Shown here piece after piece: positions 8,716-15,290 of a stretch of 18,015 nt of DNA (position 1 is the first letter of the stretch; each line of letters starts with the position of its first letter). Source of the stretch: Neisseriaceae bacterium. GTDB lineage: Bacteria > Pseudomonadota > Gammaproteobacteria > Burkholderiales > UBA11063. The stretch covers positions 1 to 18,015 of the forward strand of contig DAHXMX010000005.1 of assembly GCA_027371515.1 (NCBI GenBank). The letters run 5' to 3'. Made by a program: the position numbers and the translations under genes. The notes beneath the pieces are model-generated. The model was not told the DNA's origin and did no database searches. It saw only the letters and a list, made by a program, of their open reading frames with translations.

Positions 8716-8742
8716 ATTGCATTTCTCTTGGGAAATGGCCAA
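8716..8742 (+). repeat. Right terminal inverted repeat of the IS30 element
   Basis: Read on the minus strand it begins TTGGCCATTTCCCA and ends GAAATGCAAT, matching the left repeat at 23 of 27 positions. The truncated transporter frame continues through it by chance. Confidence 0.85.
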
Positions 8743-9013
8743 CACCAAAATTTTAATGTGTTTTTTAGGTTTTTTTTCGATGGGATGGTATAGCTTATGG
8801 ATTTCTTATGTATTAAATAAATCGCCTAAATATTGCACTGGAAAATCATTAGGAATAATTATGACTACAAATAAAATAATAGTATCTATTGTACCACCAT
8901 TTATGGGGTTATTATACGATATCACAGGGAAATTTCTATTTATATGGTATTTTGTTATTTTTATTCAAGCATTTGGTTTATTTTTAAATTTATTTATAAA
9001 GGAAGAAAAATGA
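8741..9013 (+). pseudogene. 3' remnant of an MFS transporter truncated by IS30
   Basis: Last ~90 codons of a major facilitator superfamily transporter. Visible features are FLGFFSMGWYSLWISYV, then a cytoplasmic stretch (NKSPKYCTGKSLGI), a membrane segment with PPFMGLLYDITG, and a final hydrophobic helix ending in FIKEEK. This corresponds to the last three membrane segments of a 12-segment carrier. Transporter-like sequence starts right at the IS30 border. The frame is open back to 8696, but those codons (LHFSWEMA) come from the terminal repeat. A TTG at 8717 could start a short peptide, but it cannot be a working transporter. The stop overlaps the fumC ATG as ATGA, showing that the two genes once formed a translationally coupled operon. 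The substrate is unknown. Confidence 0.8.
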
Positions 9014-10395
9014 GAATTGAAACGGATTCTATGGGTCAAATTGAAGTTAATAGTGATATGTATTGGGGAGCTCAAACTGAACGCTCGATTATGAATTTTC
9101 CTATTGGCCGTGATAGATTTCAATGGCAATTTCCGATTATTAAAGCAATGGGAATTTTGAAAAAATCCGCAGCTATTGCTAATTATAAACTAGGTGAGTT
9201 ACCAGAAGCTATAGCTAAACCAATCATTGCGGCCGCCGATGAAGTAATCGCGGGCAAACTAAACGAACATTTCCCTTTAGTCGTATTCCAAACTGGCTCA
9301 GGTACGCAGTCAAATATGAATTGCAATGAAGTTATTTCTAACCGAGCAATTGAGATGACTGGTGGGATAATAGGAAGTAAGAAACCTATCCATCCAAACG
9401 ACCATGTAAATCGTGGTCAATCATCAAATGATACTTTTCCAACCGCTATGTATATCGCAGTAGTTTCTGAGTTATTTGAGAAATTATTCCCTAATGTAGA
9501 AAAGTTACGTAAAACATTACATGACAAATCAGAAGAGTTTGCAACGATTGTTAAAACAGGTCGTACACATTTACAAGACGCAACACCAATTACATTAGGT
9601 CAAGAGGTCAGTAGTTGGGTTGTGCAGATTGATTATGCTGTATCAGTTATAAAACAAAATATGACAGGTCTATATGATTTGGCGATTGGCGGTACTGCTG
9701 TCGGTACAGGGCTTAATGCACATTCACAATTTGGCACAGAATGTGCTAAAAATATTGCCGAAATTACTGGTTACCCATTTGTATCATCAAATAATAAGTT
9801 CTTTTCATTATCAGCGCATGATGCATTAGTTAATACTTCTGCAGCTATTCGTACATTGGCTGTTGCTCTTATGAAAATAGCTAATGATGTTAGATGGCTT
9901 GCAAGCGGACCTCGCTGTGGGATAGGTGAAATCACTATTCCCGAAAATGAACCTGGTTCATCCATTATGCCTGGTAAAGTTAATCCAACACAATGTGAAG
10001 CATTAACTATGGTTTGTGCACAAGTATTTGGGAATGATGCAACTGTTGCATTTGCAGGTAGTCAAGGTAATTTTCAGTTAAATGTTTATAAACCTGTTAT
10101 GGTACATAATGTTTTAGAAAGTATTGAGTTATTATCTGATTCGTGTCATGCATTTAATGAACATTGTGCTAAAGGAATTGAGCCAAATTTACCAGTGATA
10201 CAGGCTAATTTAGATAAAAACCTGATGTTAGTTACAGCGTTAAATCGCCATATTGGTTATGATGCTGCTGCTAAAATTGCAAAAATTGCACATCATGATG
10301 GTGCAACTTTACGTGAAACTGCAATGAAACTTGGGCTATTGACAGGTGAAGAATTCGATGAATGGATTATACCATTAGATATGACACATAATTAG
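9010..10395 (+). CDS. fumC: Class II fumarate hydratase FumC
   Basis: Homotetrameric, iron-free fumarase that interconverts fumarate and L-malate in the TCA cycle. The product is 461 aa (E. coli FumC has 467). It shows QTGSGTQSNMN (94-104), GRTHLQDATP with the catalytic-site histidine H187, and the superfamily signature GSSIMPGKVN (316-325) whose serines form the mobile catalytic loop. ATG 9010 is chosen over an in-frame ATG at 8944 because AAGGA at 8999-9003 precedes it and because residues from MRIETDSMGQ match the family start. The upstream codons encode transporter sequence in another frame. The IS30 insertion removed the upstream part of the old operon, so the present promoter is unclear. 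An aspartase or argininosuccinate lyase is unlikely given these motifs. Confidence 0.95.
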   Translation: MRIETDSMGQIEVNSDMYWGAQTERSIMNFPIGRDRFQWQFPIIKAMGILKKSAAIANYKLGELPEAIAKPIIAAADEVIAGKLNEHFPLVVFQTGSGTQSNMNCNEVISNRAIEMTGGIIGSKKPIHPNDHVNRGQSSNDTFPTAMYIAVVSELFEKLFPNVEKLRKTLHDKSEEFATIVKTGRTHLQDATPITLGQEVSSWVVQIDYAVSVIKQNMTGLYDLAIGGTAVGTGLNAHSQFGTECAKNIAEITGYPFVSSNNKFFSLSAHDALVNTSAAIRTLAVALMKIANDVRWLASGPRCGIGEITIPENEPGSSIMPGKVNPTQCEALTMVCAQVFGNDATVAFAGSQGNFQLNVYKPVMVHNVLESIELLSDSCHAFNEHCAKGIEPNLPVIQANLDKNLMLVTALNRHIGYDAAAKIAKIAHHDGATLRETAMKLGLLTGEEFDEWIIPLDMTHN

Positions 10396-10428
10396 GCCCT
10401 TGATAACCTATTTTTATTAAGATAATTT

Positions 10429-11271
10429 ATGAAATACTACCTTTATATCACTTTGTTTATTTTTAATAATGCTTTTGCTATTGGCACCTTCACAAGAGTT
10501 GAGAGTAATGTGAGTTTATATTCTGAATATTATCCGAATCCTAAACCTGATTTTAATGGCACAATAATCTTTGAAAATGGTAGTGGAACAAGCATTAATG
10601 AATGGAAGCAAAATCAAGTATTTTTTAATTGTGTGAAAAAAATTGGTTCAGTCTTTTTGTATGATAGAAATGGTCTGGGGAAAAGCCCCCCTGACCTAAG
10701 AGTATCTAGCGATAATCCAATCACTGGAAAGTTTATTAGCGATAAATTATCTACTCTACTTAGTAAGCAAAATATTAAACCTCCATATATAATTGTTGCT
10801 CATTCATATGGAAGCATCTATGCTGGGTATTTTGCGTTAAAAAAACCGAAACTCATTAAAGCAATTCTGCTTGTTGATCCAGTTCCTAAGGAATTTAATT
10901 TTAATGACAAGTTAATTAATGATTATGAATCGGCGATTGAAATGGCTAAGACAAATCCATCATCAGCCGTATATCAAAAAATTGGTGGTCAAAGGGCAGA
11001 GGTTACTTATCAATTAATAGGATTTCAAAAAGCTAAACAACAAGTTGCATCTTTAGGTGGCATAAAAGCAAATATACCTATTATAATCATTTCATCCACC
11101 CAAATGGAAAAAGATAAACCATTGCAGGAGGATTGGTATAGTAGCCAAAAACAATGGCTAAATAATAACTCTAAAAGCAAAATAATCACTGTAGACGCAG
11201 GTCATTTTATTCAATTAACTAAACCAGAGATGGTTTGTAAACAAATAAAAGTTTTACTAGATAAAAAATGA
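10429..11271 (+). CDS. Exported α/β-hydrolase
   Basis: Protein of 280 aa with an N-terminal signal sequence (MKYYLYITLFIFNNAFA, likely cut after residue 17), so probably periplasmic or secreted. The α/β-hydrolase fold is visible: an oxyanion-hole region ENGSGTSINEW (49-59), YDRNGLGKS (78-86), the nucleophile elbow VAHSYGS with S126, LLVDPVP with D150 as a possible acid, and the general base H259 in DAGHFIQ. The elbow has alanine where GHSxG is usual. The substrate cannot be told; esterase or lipase-like activity is a guess. It starts 33 bases after fumC and is followed 19 bases later by cutA, so co-transcription is plausible. The ribosome binding site is weak. Confidence 0.8.
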   Translation: MKYYLYITLFIFNNAFAIGTFTRVESNVSLYSEYYPNPKPDFNGTIIFENGSGTSINEWKQNQVFFNCVKKIGSVFLYDRNGLGKSPPDLRVSSDNPITGKFISDKLSTLLSKQNIKPPYIIVAHSYGSIYAGYFALKKPKLIKAILLVDPVPKEFNFNDKLINDYESAIEMAKTNPSSAVYQKIGGQRAEVTYQLIGFQKAKQQVASLGGIKANIPIIIISSTQMEKDKPLQEDWYSSQKQWLNNNSKSKIITVDAGHFIQLTKPEMVCKQIKVLLDKK

Positions 11272-11290
11272 TTTTTGACTGATAAATATT

Positions 11291-11605
11291 ATGCAAGAAA
11301 TTTTAGTGATGACAAATATGTCAAATCTTGATGATGCCAAAGCAATGGCATGTGATTTAGTTGCCAAAAAACTATGTGCCTGTGTAAATATAAACTCAAA
11401 GTGCCATTCTATTTATTCTTGGCAGGATAACATTGAGGAAGCAGAAGAGTACACGCTACTAATTAAAACCAATGCTGATAAATATACAGAGCTGGAACAA
11501 GAAATCAAAGCATTGCATAAATACGAAGTACCAGAAATAATCGCTATTGATATTACACAAGGCTCATCTGATTATTTAAACTGGATTAACTCTGTGATGA
11601 ATTAG
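11291..11605 (+). CDS. cutA: Divalent-cation tolerance protein CutA
   Basis: Small trimeric ferredoxin-like-fold protein of the CutA1 family, 104 aa, the normal length. Conserved features are CACVNI near residue 35, SIYSWQDNIEEAEE, LLIKT, and LHKYEVPEIIAI near residue 75-86. The family is linked to copper tolerance in E. coli, but its molecular role is not settled. No clear ribosome binding site precedes the ATG, so it may rely on coupling with the hydrolase upstream. Its 3' end overlaps by 20 bases the 3' end of the opposing phage gene, which marks the junction between host genes and the phage block. Confidence 0.92.
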   Translation: MQEILVMTNMSNLDDAKAMACDLVAKKLCACVNINSKCHSIYSWQDNIEEAEEYTLLIKTNADKYTELEQEIKALHKYEVPEIIAIDITQGSSDYLNWINSVMN

Positions 11606-12194
11606 GTTGCTGTAGAGGAATATCCAAATCATAGACCTTAACAATATCAGCAACTTTGCATGGATCGGATACATCAAGTCCATTGTCATTTAGATAATCA
11701 AAATAACAGGCAATATCAACTTTGTAATTCATAGTTACAAAGAACATCAGGCTATCTTTATCGTGCGGGTACAATGGTTCGTAATTAGCTGATAATCTTG
11801 TGCCAAGTTCTTTAAGTGCTGGCACGGTTTCCATAATACTCATTAGCCACTGTGGGTTACGAGTGAGTAAAAACATGCTTTCGCCAATTACGACCCCAGC
11901 CTCAGTTTGCCGATCCCGAATGAGTTTTACTGGTAGGTTAAATTCTAGGCGCAAATTACCTAGTAAATAAGCTAAATCACCTGTGGTTTCAAATCCAAGT
12001 GAGTAAACGTTAAGTGATGGCAATACTCGTTCTTCGGTATCATCACGCCGATAAGAAAACACGTTACTACCAAATAACTGCCCAAATTTACCAAATAGTG
12101 GGCTATTAAAATAATTTACCACTGATTGCACCAATAATTGCGATGGTAAATTGCAATATAAGCTGTAGGTGGCTTTATCAATGCGGTCACTCAT
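11586..12194 (-). CDS. Putative phage tail-terminator/neck protein
   Basis: Protein of 202 aa with no motif I can name with certainty. It begins MSDRIDKATYSLYCNLPSQL and is a soluble mixed α/β sequence. Its position directly after a tail-completion-like gene corresponds to the tail terminator (gpU-type) in lambda-like order, which is the main reason for the call. Its ATG overlaps the stop of the preceding gene as ATGA, so the two are translationally coupled. The last 20 bases overlap the end of cutA on the other strand. The C-terminal tail (PLQQPNSSQS) may have been created at the junction where the rest of the phage was lost. The function is inferred from context. Confidence 0.5.
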   Translation of the reverse strand: MSDRIDKATYSLYCNLPSQLLVQSVVNYFNSPLFGKFGQLFGSNVFSYRRDDTEERVLPSLNVYSLGFETTGDLAYLLGNLRLEFNLPVKLIRDRQTEAGVVIGESMFLLTRNPQWLMSIMETVPALKELGTRLSANYEPLYPHDKDSLMFFVTMNYKVDIACYFDYLNDNGLDVSDPCKVADIVKVYDLDIPLQQPNSSQS

Positions 12195-12640
12195 GTTTTT
12201 ACCTTATGATTTATGGTTTTAGCAATAACGTTTGCTAAAGTGTCAGTTATCTGGTTTAGTTCAGCTTGGGTTACATTAACTACATCACGTCCATGCGAAG
12301 CTACCACATTGGTTTTAGCCTGCAACCCAACATCTAACTCAATATCAAAATCAATCTGCTCGTTATTTTTTACTGCCTTATAACTACCTGTATTAGTAAA
12401 AGCCTTAAATAAACCACCTTTGCGGATATTGATGCTCTCAGGTGATCTGAACAAGTCTTTCTCTCGTTTTTTACGAGCTATTGTTTGCGGTAGTAGTGGT
12501 GACCAAGCATGTGAATTATCATCAAACATGGTGCGCTTTTGGTCAGTTATTTGGCTAATAATCTCATCTTTGCTATCATTTACTGCATCAATAACAGCTT
12601 GTTTAATTGCTGCTTTTGCGCTTGCATTATTTGTTGACAT
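12191..12640 (-). CDS. Phage virion morphogenesis (tail completion-like) protein
   Basis: Protein of 149 aa resembling the gpS/gpG-type virion morphogenesis family that finishes tails or joins them to heads. The recognisable pattern is WSPLLPQTIARKKREKDLF (about 46-64) followed by a KGGLFKAF segment, like the family's W-x-PL-x-x-x-T…K … TG-x-L-x-x-S layout. The N-terminal third is helical and charged. It overlaps the connector-like gene by 14 bases and the next gene by 4, so it depends on coupled translation; its own ribosome binding site is poor. The assignment rests on this motif and the gene order. Confidence 0.6.
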   Translation of the reverse strand: MSTNNASAKAAIKQAVIDAVNDSKDEIISQITDQKRTMFDDNSHAWSPLLPQTIARKKREKDLFRSPESINIRKGGLFKAFTNTGSYKAVKNNEQIDFDIELDVGLQAKTNVVASHGRDVVNVTQAELNQITDTLANVIAKTINHKVKT

Positions 12641-13205
12641 AGTAATACCAGAAAGAGCGACCAGGATTATTTAGTCTAGTATTTGCATAACTCAATGCAT
12701 TTGTAGTACATGTGCCACCAAGAGGTACATTCCTGCCACCAGGCAATACATTGTTATAATTAATTCCGTTGTTTGCTAAAGCTAACCCTGCCGCTGGTGG
12801 AAACAAAAATACTCCATTAGGTTTTTGCTGAAAAAGTGTGCCCTTTAGTGCAGCATATTCAGTTTCATAATTGGTTTCGTAGGTATCACCTCTGACATTG
12901 GTATTGCTACCAAATGCTTGGCGTAGTGTTTGCAGGCATGCTCGATTAATAAGGCATTTTTTAATTATTGCTATGGTAGCTTCTGGTAATTCCAGCCAAC
13001 TGCCACCGTTAGTTGTTTGCAATGGAATCTTAAAATATGGCGAAAAATCATGCTCTAGTGCACTTTCACCAAAAGCAATTAGTTCACCAAATAAATCATC
13101 CGGTAAGCCTTGATTAATACCAGCTGCGAAAGTAACTTTGCCTTCAAGATATGGTTTCACATCATCAATGGTTAGATAGCGTGGTTGTAAATAATTGGCT
13201 GGCAT
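12627..13205 (-). CDS. Putative phage head-tail connector protein
   Basis: Protein of 192 aa beginning MPANYLQPRYLTIDDVKPYL. A helical first two thirds (DDLFGELIAFGESALEHDF, then TIAIIKKCLINRACLQTL) precedes a glycine- and asparagine-rich C-terminal part ending in FWYYYVNK. A short N-terminal 'Y-x-T-x-x-D-x-x-x-Y/F' start followed by helices recalls gp6/gp36-type adaptor proteins that sit under the portal. The place in the gene order, between the capsid and tail-completion genes, agrees. No portal gene is present here for it to bind. The family assignment is tentative. Confidence 0.5.
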   Translation of the reverse strand: MPANYLQPRYLTIDDVKPYLEGKVTFAAGINQGLPDDLFGELIAFGESALEHDFSPYFKIPLQTTNGGSWLELPEATIAIIKKCLINRACLQTLRQAFGSNTNVRGDTYETNYETEYAALKGTLFQQKPNGVFLFPPAAGLALANNGINYNNVLPGGRNVPLGGTCTTNALSYANTRLNNPGRSFWYYYVNK

Positions 13206-13224
13206 GAATTGACTCTATGTTTTC

Positions 13225-13491
13225 TCATACATAGCTTGCACGTGTCATATACTCCGGTTTCAAAAAATCACCGCCTTTGCGCTCACACATTTTGGTTGGA
13301 CATCTACGATATGCTTCAGTTGTCCATTTTTGAGCTAATTCTGCTTCTATTTCTACAATTTCATCAGCTTGGTGAATTACTGGGTCGGTAGTTAAACTTT
13401 TACTGGGTATTGCGCTTGTCATATTAAGACGTACGCGTACCTTTGAGTTTTGGTTGTTCTGAGGATTCTTTGTTTGTAGGCTCTCTGTCAT
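13225..13491 (-). CDS. Small unknown phage protein after the capsid gene
   Basis: 88-aa protein, not recognised. ATG 13491 is chosen because AAGGAG (13499-13504) lies seven bases upstream, the best ribosome binding site of the block; the frame is open further upstream to 13548 inside the capsid gene but without such a site. The N-terminal 20 residues are Q/N/K-rich (MTESLQTKNPQNNQNSK); a helical acidic stretch (DEIVEIEAELAQKW) follows, then RRCPTKMCERKGG with two cysteines four residues apart. In lambda order this is the place of the FI protein, but I see no sequence evidence for that. It overlaps the 3' end of the capsid gene by 68 bases in another frame. Confidence 0.6.
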   Translation of the reverse strand: MTESLQTKNPQNNQNSKVRVRLNMTSAIPSKSLTTDPVIHQADEIVEIEAELAQKWTTEAYRRCPTKMCERKGGDFLKPEYMTRASYV

Positions 13492-14797
13492 TTGCTTGCT
13501 CCTTGTTAGATGAATTGTTTGATAATTTATCAGCATTTGTTGAATCATTAGTTGCTAAAACATCGATAATCAAGATGTTATTCGGGTTAGCAATGCGTGG
13601 TAAGCCATTGAAACCAGCAATAATATTGACAAATGGGTTACCAACTCCACCACGACTACCTGGCACTGAACAATCCTCAAGCAATGTATATACTCCAGGT
13701 TGTGCATTAAGTAGTCCACCTTTTTGTGCTGCTGGAATAAATACAAATTCACCCAATGAGCCACCATGCGAAGCTGTATCAAACCCAATTAATATGCGGC
13801 CATCAGGAATAGTGTACCTACTGACTCCTAAATCATCGATATACATGTCATCTTCAATAACTGCTTGTAGATTTCCTGATGGATACATATGCTGTAACCA
13901 CATATCCATAGTGGCACGTTTAAAGATTGCAGCATTGCCGAAGATATTTCTTGCCCATTCATTGTTATTGATGTTGTTCAAGAAACCATCGGCAGTAGTT
14001 GGGTTCATAATTAATTTGCCACCACGCATGTAGCTACTTCTGAATTTGTAAAACGGTAGATATCTATCTAAAATATAGGATAAATCCTGAAACGGCATGG
14101 CATTTTGATTTATGGTATTGTTTGGATTTAACCAATTGCCAGATATTGGATGCACAATATTCTCTGCGGGTATGCCATAGTTAGCCTGGAAATCAAACTG
14201 ACCATCGGCTTCATATTCAATTTGCCCAAGTGTTGCAGCTTGAGCAGTCAGTAGCTTTTTACGTGAATAAAGTTGAGTTAATAGTCTTAATTCGTTGTAG
14301 ATTAGGTAAGTATCCAAGCCATTCTCAGATATATCTTGCGAGCTTAAATTACGTAAGAACATATCTAGTTCACCAAATGACATGCTACCAGCATATCCAG
14401 CAGCGCTAAATGTAGTGGACTTAATGTTTAGTTTCTTAACTTGTGGGATTGGTTGACCCAAGGCTCTTGCTGGTAAGAGTCCAGTATTGCCTTCCAAGAT
14501 TGAGTTGACAATATATGGCATATTGCTAAATCGTTCAGGAAAGTATTCATCCAAGCTAAAGGTTGAATCTTCAGTTGAACCATAATCACGACGGATATTA
14601 TCGATTACAACTCCATACTGACCAACACTAATAGTGCTATCAGTTGAAAATTGTACTTTTTTAGTTAAGCTACCGGTTTTCTTGATTTCAGCTTTGCCAA
14701 ATTCAAGCAATTGCCCAATATCAACAATGCCAACCTGTGAGCGAACTTTATCGGCAATCTTTTGTGCCGTAGTTAATAGTTTTTGATCTACTGTCAT
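13424..14797 (-). CDS. Phage major capsid protein, lambda gpE-like
   Basis: HK97-fold shell subunit of the gpE type, 457 aa from ATG 14797. TGGAG (14804-14808) six bases upstream supports this start over an in-frame ATG at 14809, which has no ribosome binding site and contains the TGGAG. Family-like features are the N-arm, then SFGELDMFLRN, a long helical segment (YLIYNELRLLTQLYSRKK), GNWLNPNNTINQNAM, and GGKLIMNPTTADGFLNN followed by DGRILIG. The final ~40 residues are low-complexity and polar (NDSTNADKLSNNSSNKEQAN…) and extend beyond the usual capsid end at about LIIDVLA. That tail overlaps the next gene. The gene follows the decoration gene by 42 bases. Confidence 0.85.
   Translation of the reverse strand: MTVDQKLLTTAQKIADKVRSQVGIVDIGQLLEFGKAEIKKTGSLTKKVQFSTDSTISVGQYGVVIDNIRRDYGSTEDSTFSLDEYFPERFSNMPYIVNSILEGNTGLLPARALGQPIPQVKKLNIKSTTFSAAGYAGSMSFGELDMFLRNLSSQDISENGLDTYLIYNELRLLTQLYSRKKLLTAQAATLGQIEYEADGQFDFQANYGIPAENIVHPISGNWLNPNNTINQNAMPFQDLSYILDRYLPFYKFRSSYMRGGKLIMNPTTADGFLNNINNNEWARNIFGNAAIFKRATMDMWLQHMYPSGNLQAVIEDDMYIDDLGVSRYTIPDGRILIGFDTASHGGSLGEFVFIPAAQKGGLLNAQPGVYTLLEDCSVPGSRGGVGNPFVNIIAGFNGLPRIANPNNILIIDVLATNDSTNADKLSNNSSNKEQANDREPTNKESSEQPKLKGTRTS
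13499..13504 (-). promoter_or_regulatory. Strong ribosome binding site inside the capsid gene
   Basis: AAGGAG on the minus strand, seven bases before ATG 13491. It lies within the coding sequence of the capsid C-terminal tail and sets the start of the 88-aa gene. Confidence 0.7.
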
Positions 14798-14803
14798 TTT
14801 GTG

Positions 14804-14808
14804 CTCCA
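14804..14808 (-). promoter_or_regulatory. Ribosome binding site deciding the capsid protein start
   Basis: TGGAG six bases upstream of ATG 14797. The preceding in-frame ATG (14809) forms part of the same ATGGAGCA string and has no site of its own. Confidence 0.6.
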
Positions 14809-14839
14809 TAAAACTAATACGATGTTATTAGGCATTAAT

Positions 14840-15280
14840 CTACGTACCAATTGCAAATAAACCAACTCTATCAAAGACAATCTTACCGCCAATTTGTGCG
14901 ATTGCTGGTGCAATGTTGTCAGTGCCACCTTGTTTGCTGAAGTAAATCTGGTTTTGATAGAAAGTTGCTCCACCCATTACTGTTTGCACTAATGATTGAC
15001 CTTGAGTGCCAAGTTTTTGTACATCTGGGGTTAAGTATTGATCTGTTAGTATTGTTAATGCCACATTCTGCCCACTGGTACCATTTGGATCATAATTAAC
15101 ACATTGACCTTGGTATTGTCCTGCTGTGTATTGTGCTAGAATACAACCTGGTTTATATCCATCAGTATTTGTACTTGGTGCTAACTCTACATCAATAAAA
15201 TAAGCTAATGATGGATCAGTTGCCCATAAATTACTATATGTTTGCTGTTGCTGAACCTTATTTTGCGGTGCTGGTATCAT
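14840..15280 (-). CDS. Phage head decoration protein, lambda gpD-like
   Basis: Protein of 146 aa resembling capsid decoration (stabilising) proteins that bind the expanded shell as trimers. The sequence is β-rich, with YKPGCILAQYTAGQYQ (about 43-58), a following segment on availability of a value (ALTILTDQYLTPD), and a C-terminal GGKIVFDRVGLFAIGT. The layout 'G-x-VL-x-x-x-x-x-G-x-Y … A-x-G-IL-x' is typical of the gpD family. AAGGAGG (15286-15292) ends five bases before the ATG and overlaps the stop of the protease/scaffold gene, ten bases away. Its position between protease and capsid genes is the lambda C-D-E order, which strengthens the call. Confidence 0.75.
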   Translation of the reverse strand: MIPAPQNKVQQQQTYSNLWATDPSLAYFIDVELAPSTNTDGYKPGCILAQYTAGQYQGQCVNYDPNGTSGQNVALTILTDQYLTPDVQKLGTQGQSLVQTVMGGATFYQNQIYFSKQGGTDNIAPAIAQIGGKIVFDRVGLFAIGT

Positions 15281-15290
15281 TGATGCCTCC

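Larger units (their letters stand above)
7429..8742 (+). mobile_element. IS30-family insertion sequence, about 1.31 kb
   Basis: Bounded by imperfect 27-base terminal inverted repeats (7429-7455 and 8716-8742; 23 of 27 positions match by eye) around one intact IS30-type transposase. Size and layout fit the family. No 2-base direct duplication is apparent at the outer ends (AA on the left and CA on the right with these borders; shifting the border by one or two bases does not help). The right end abuts a transporter gene lacking its 5' part. Both observations suggest a deletion next to the element after insertion. The exact border is uncertain by about 2 bases. Confidence 0.85.

Noticed and set aside
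8944..9009. Longer fumC start at 8944
   Set aside because: These codons lie inside the MFS remnant in another frame, have no ribosome binding site and do not match the FumC N-terminus; ATG 9010 has AAGGA ahead of it.
10396..10428. Terminator between fumC and the hydrolase
   Set aside because: Only a 4-base TAGG/CCTA stem with a 9-base loop precedes the T run, too weak to call.
13443..14033. 196-codon plus-strand reading frame opposite the capsid gene
   Set aside because: It is antisense to a well supported capsid coding region; the composition is that of a mirrored frame, and other frames opposite the phage genes behave the same way.
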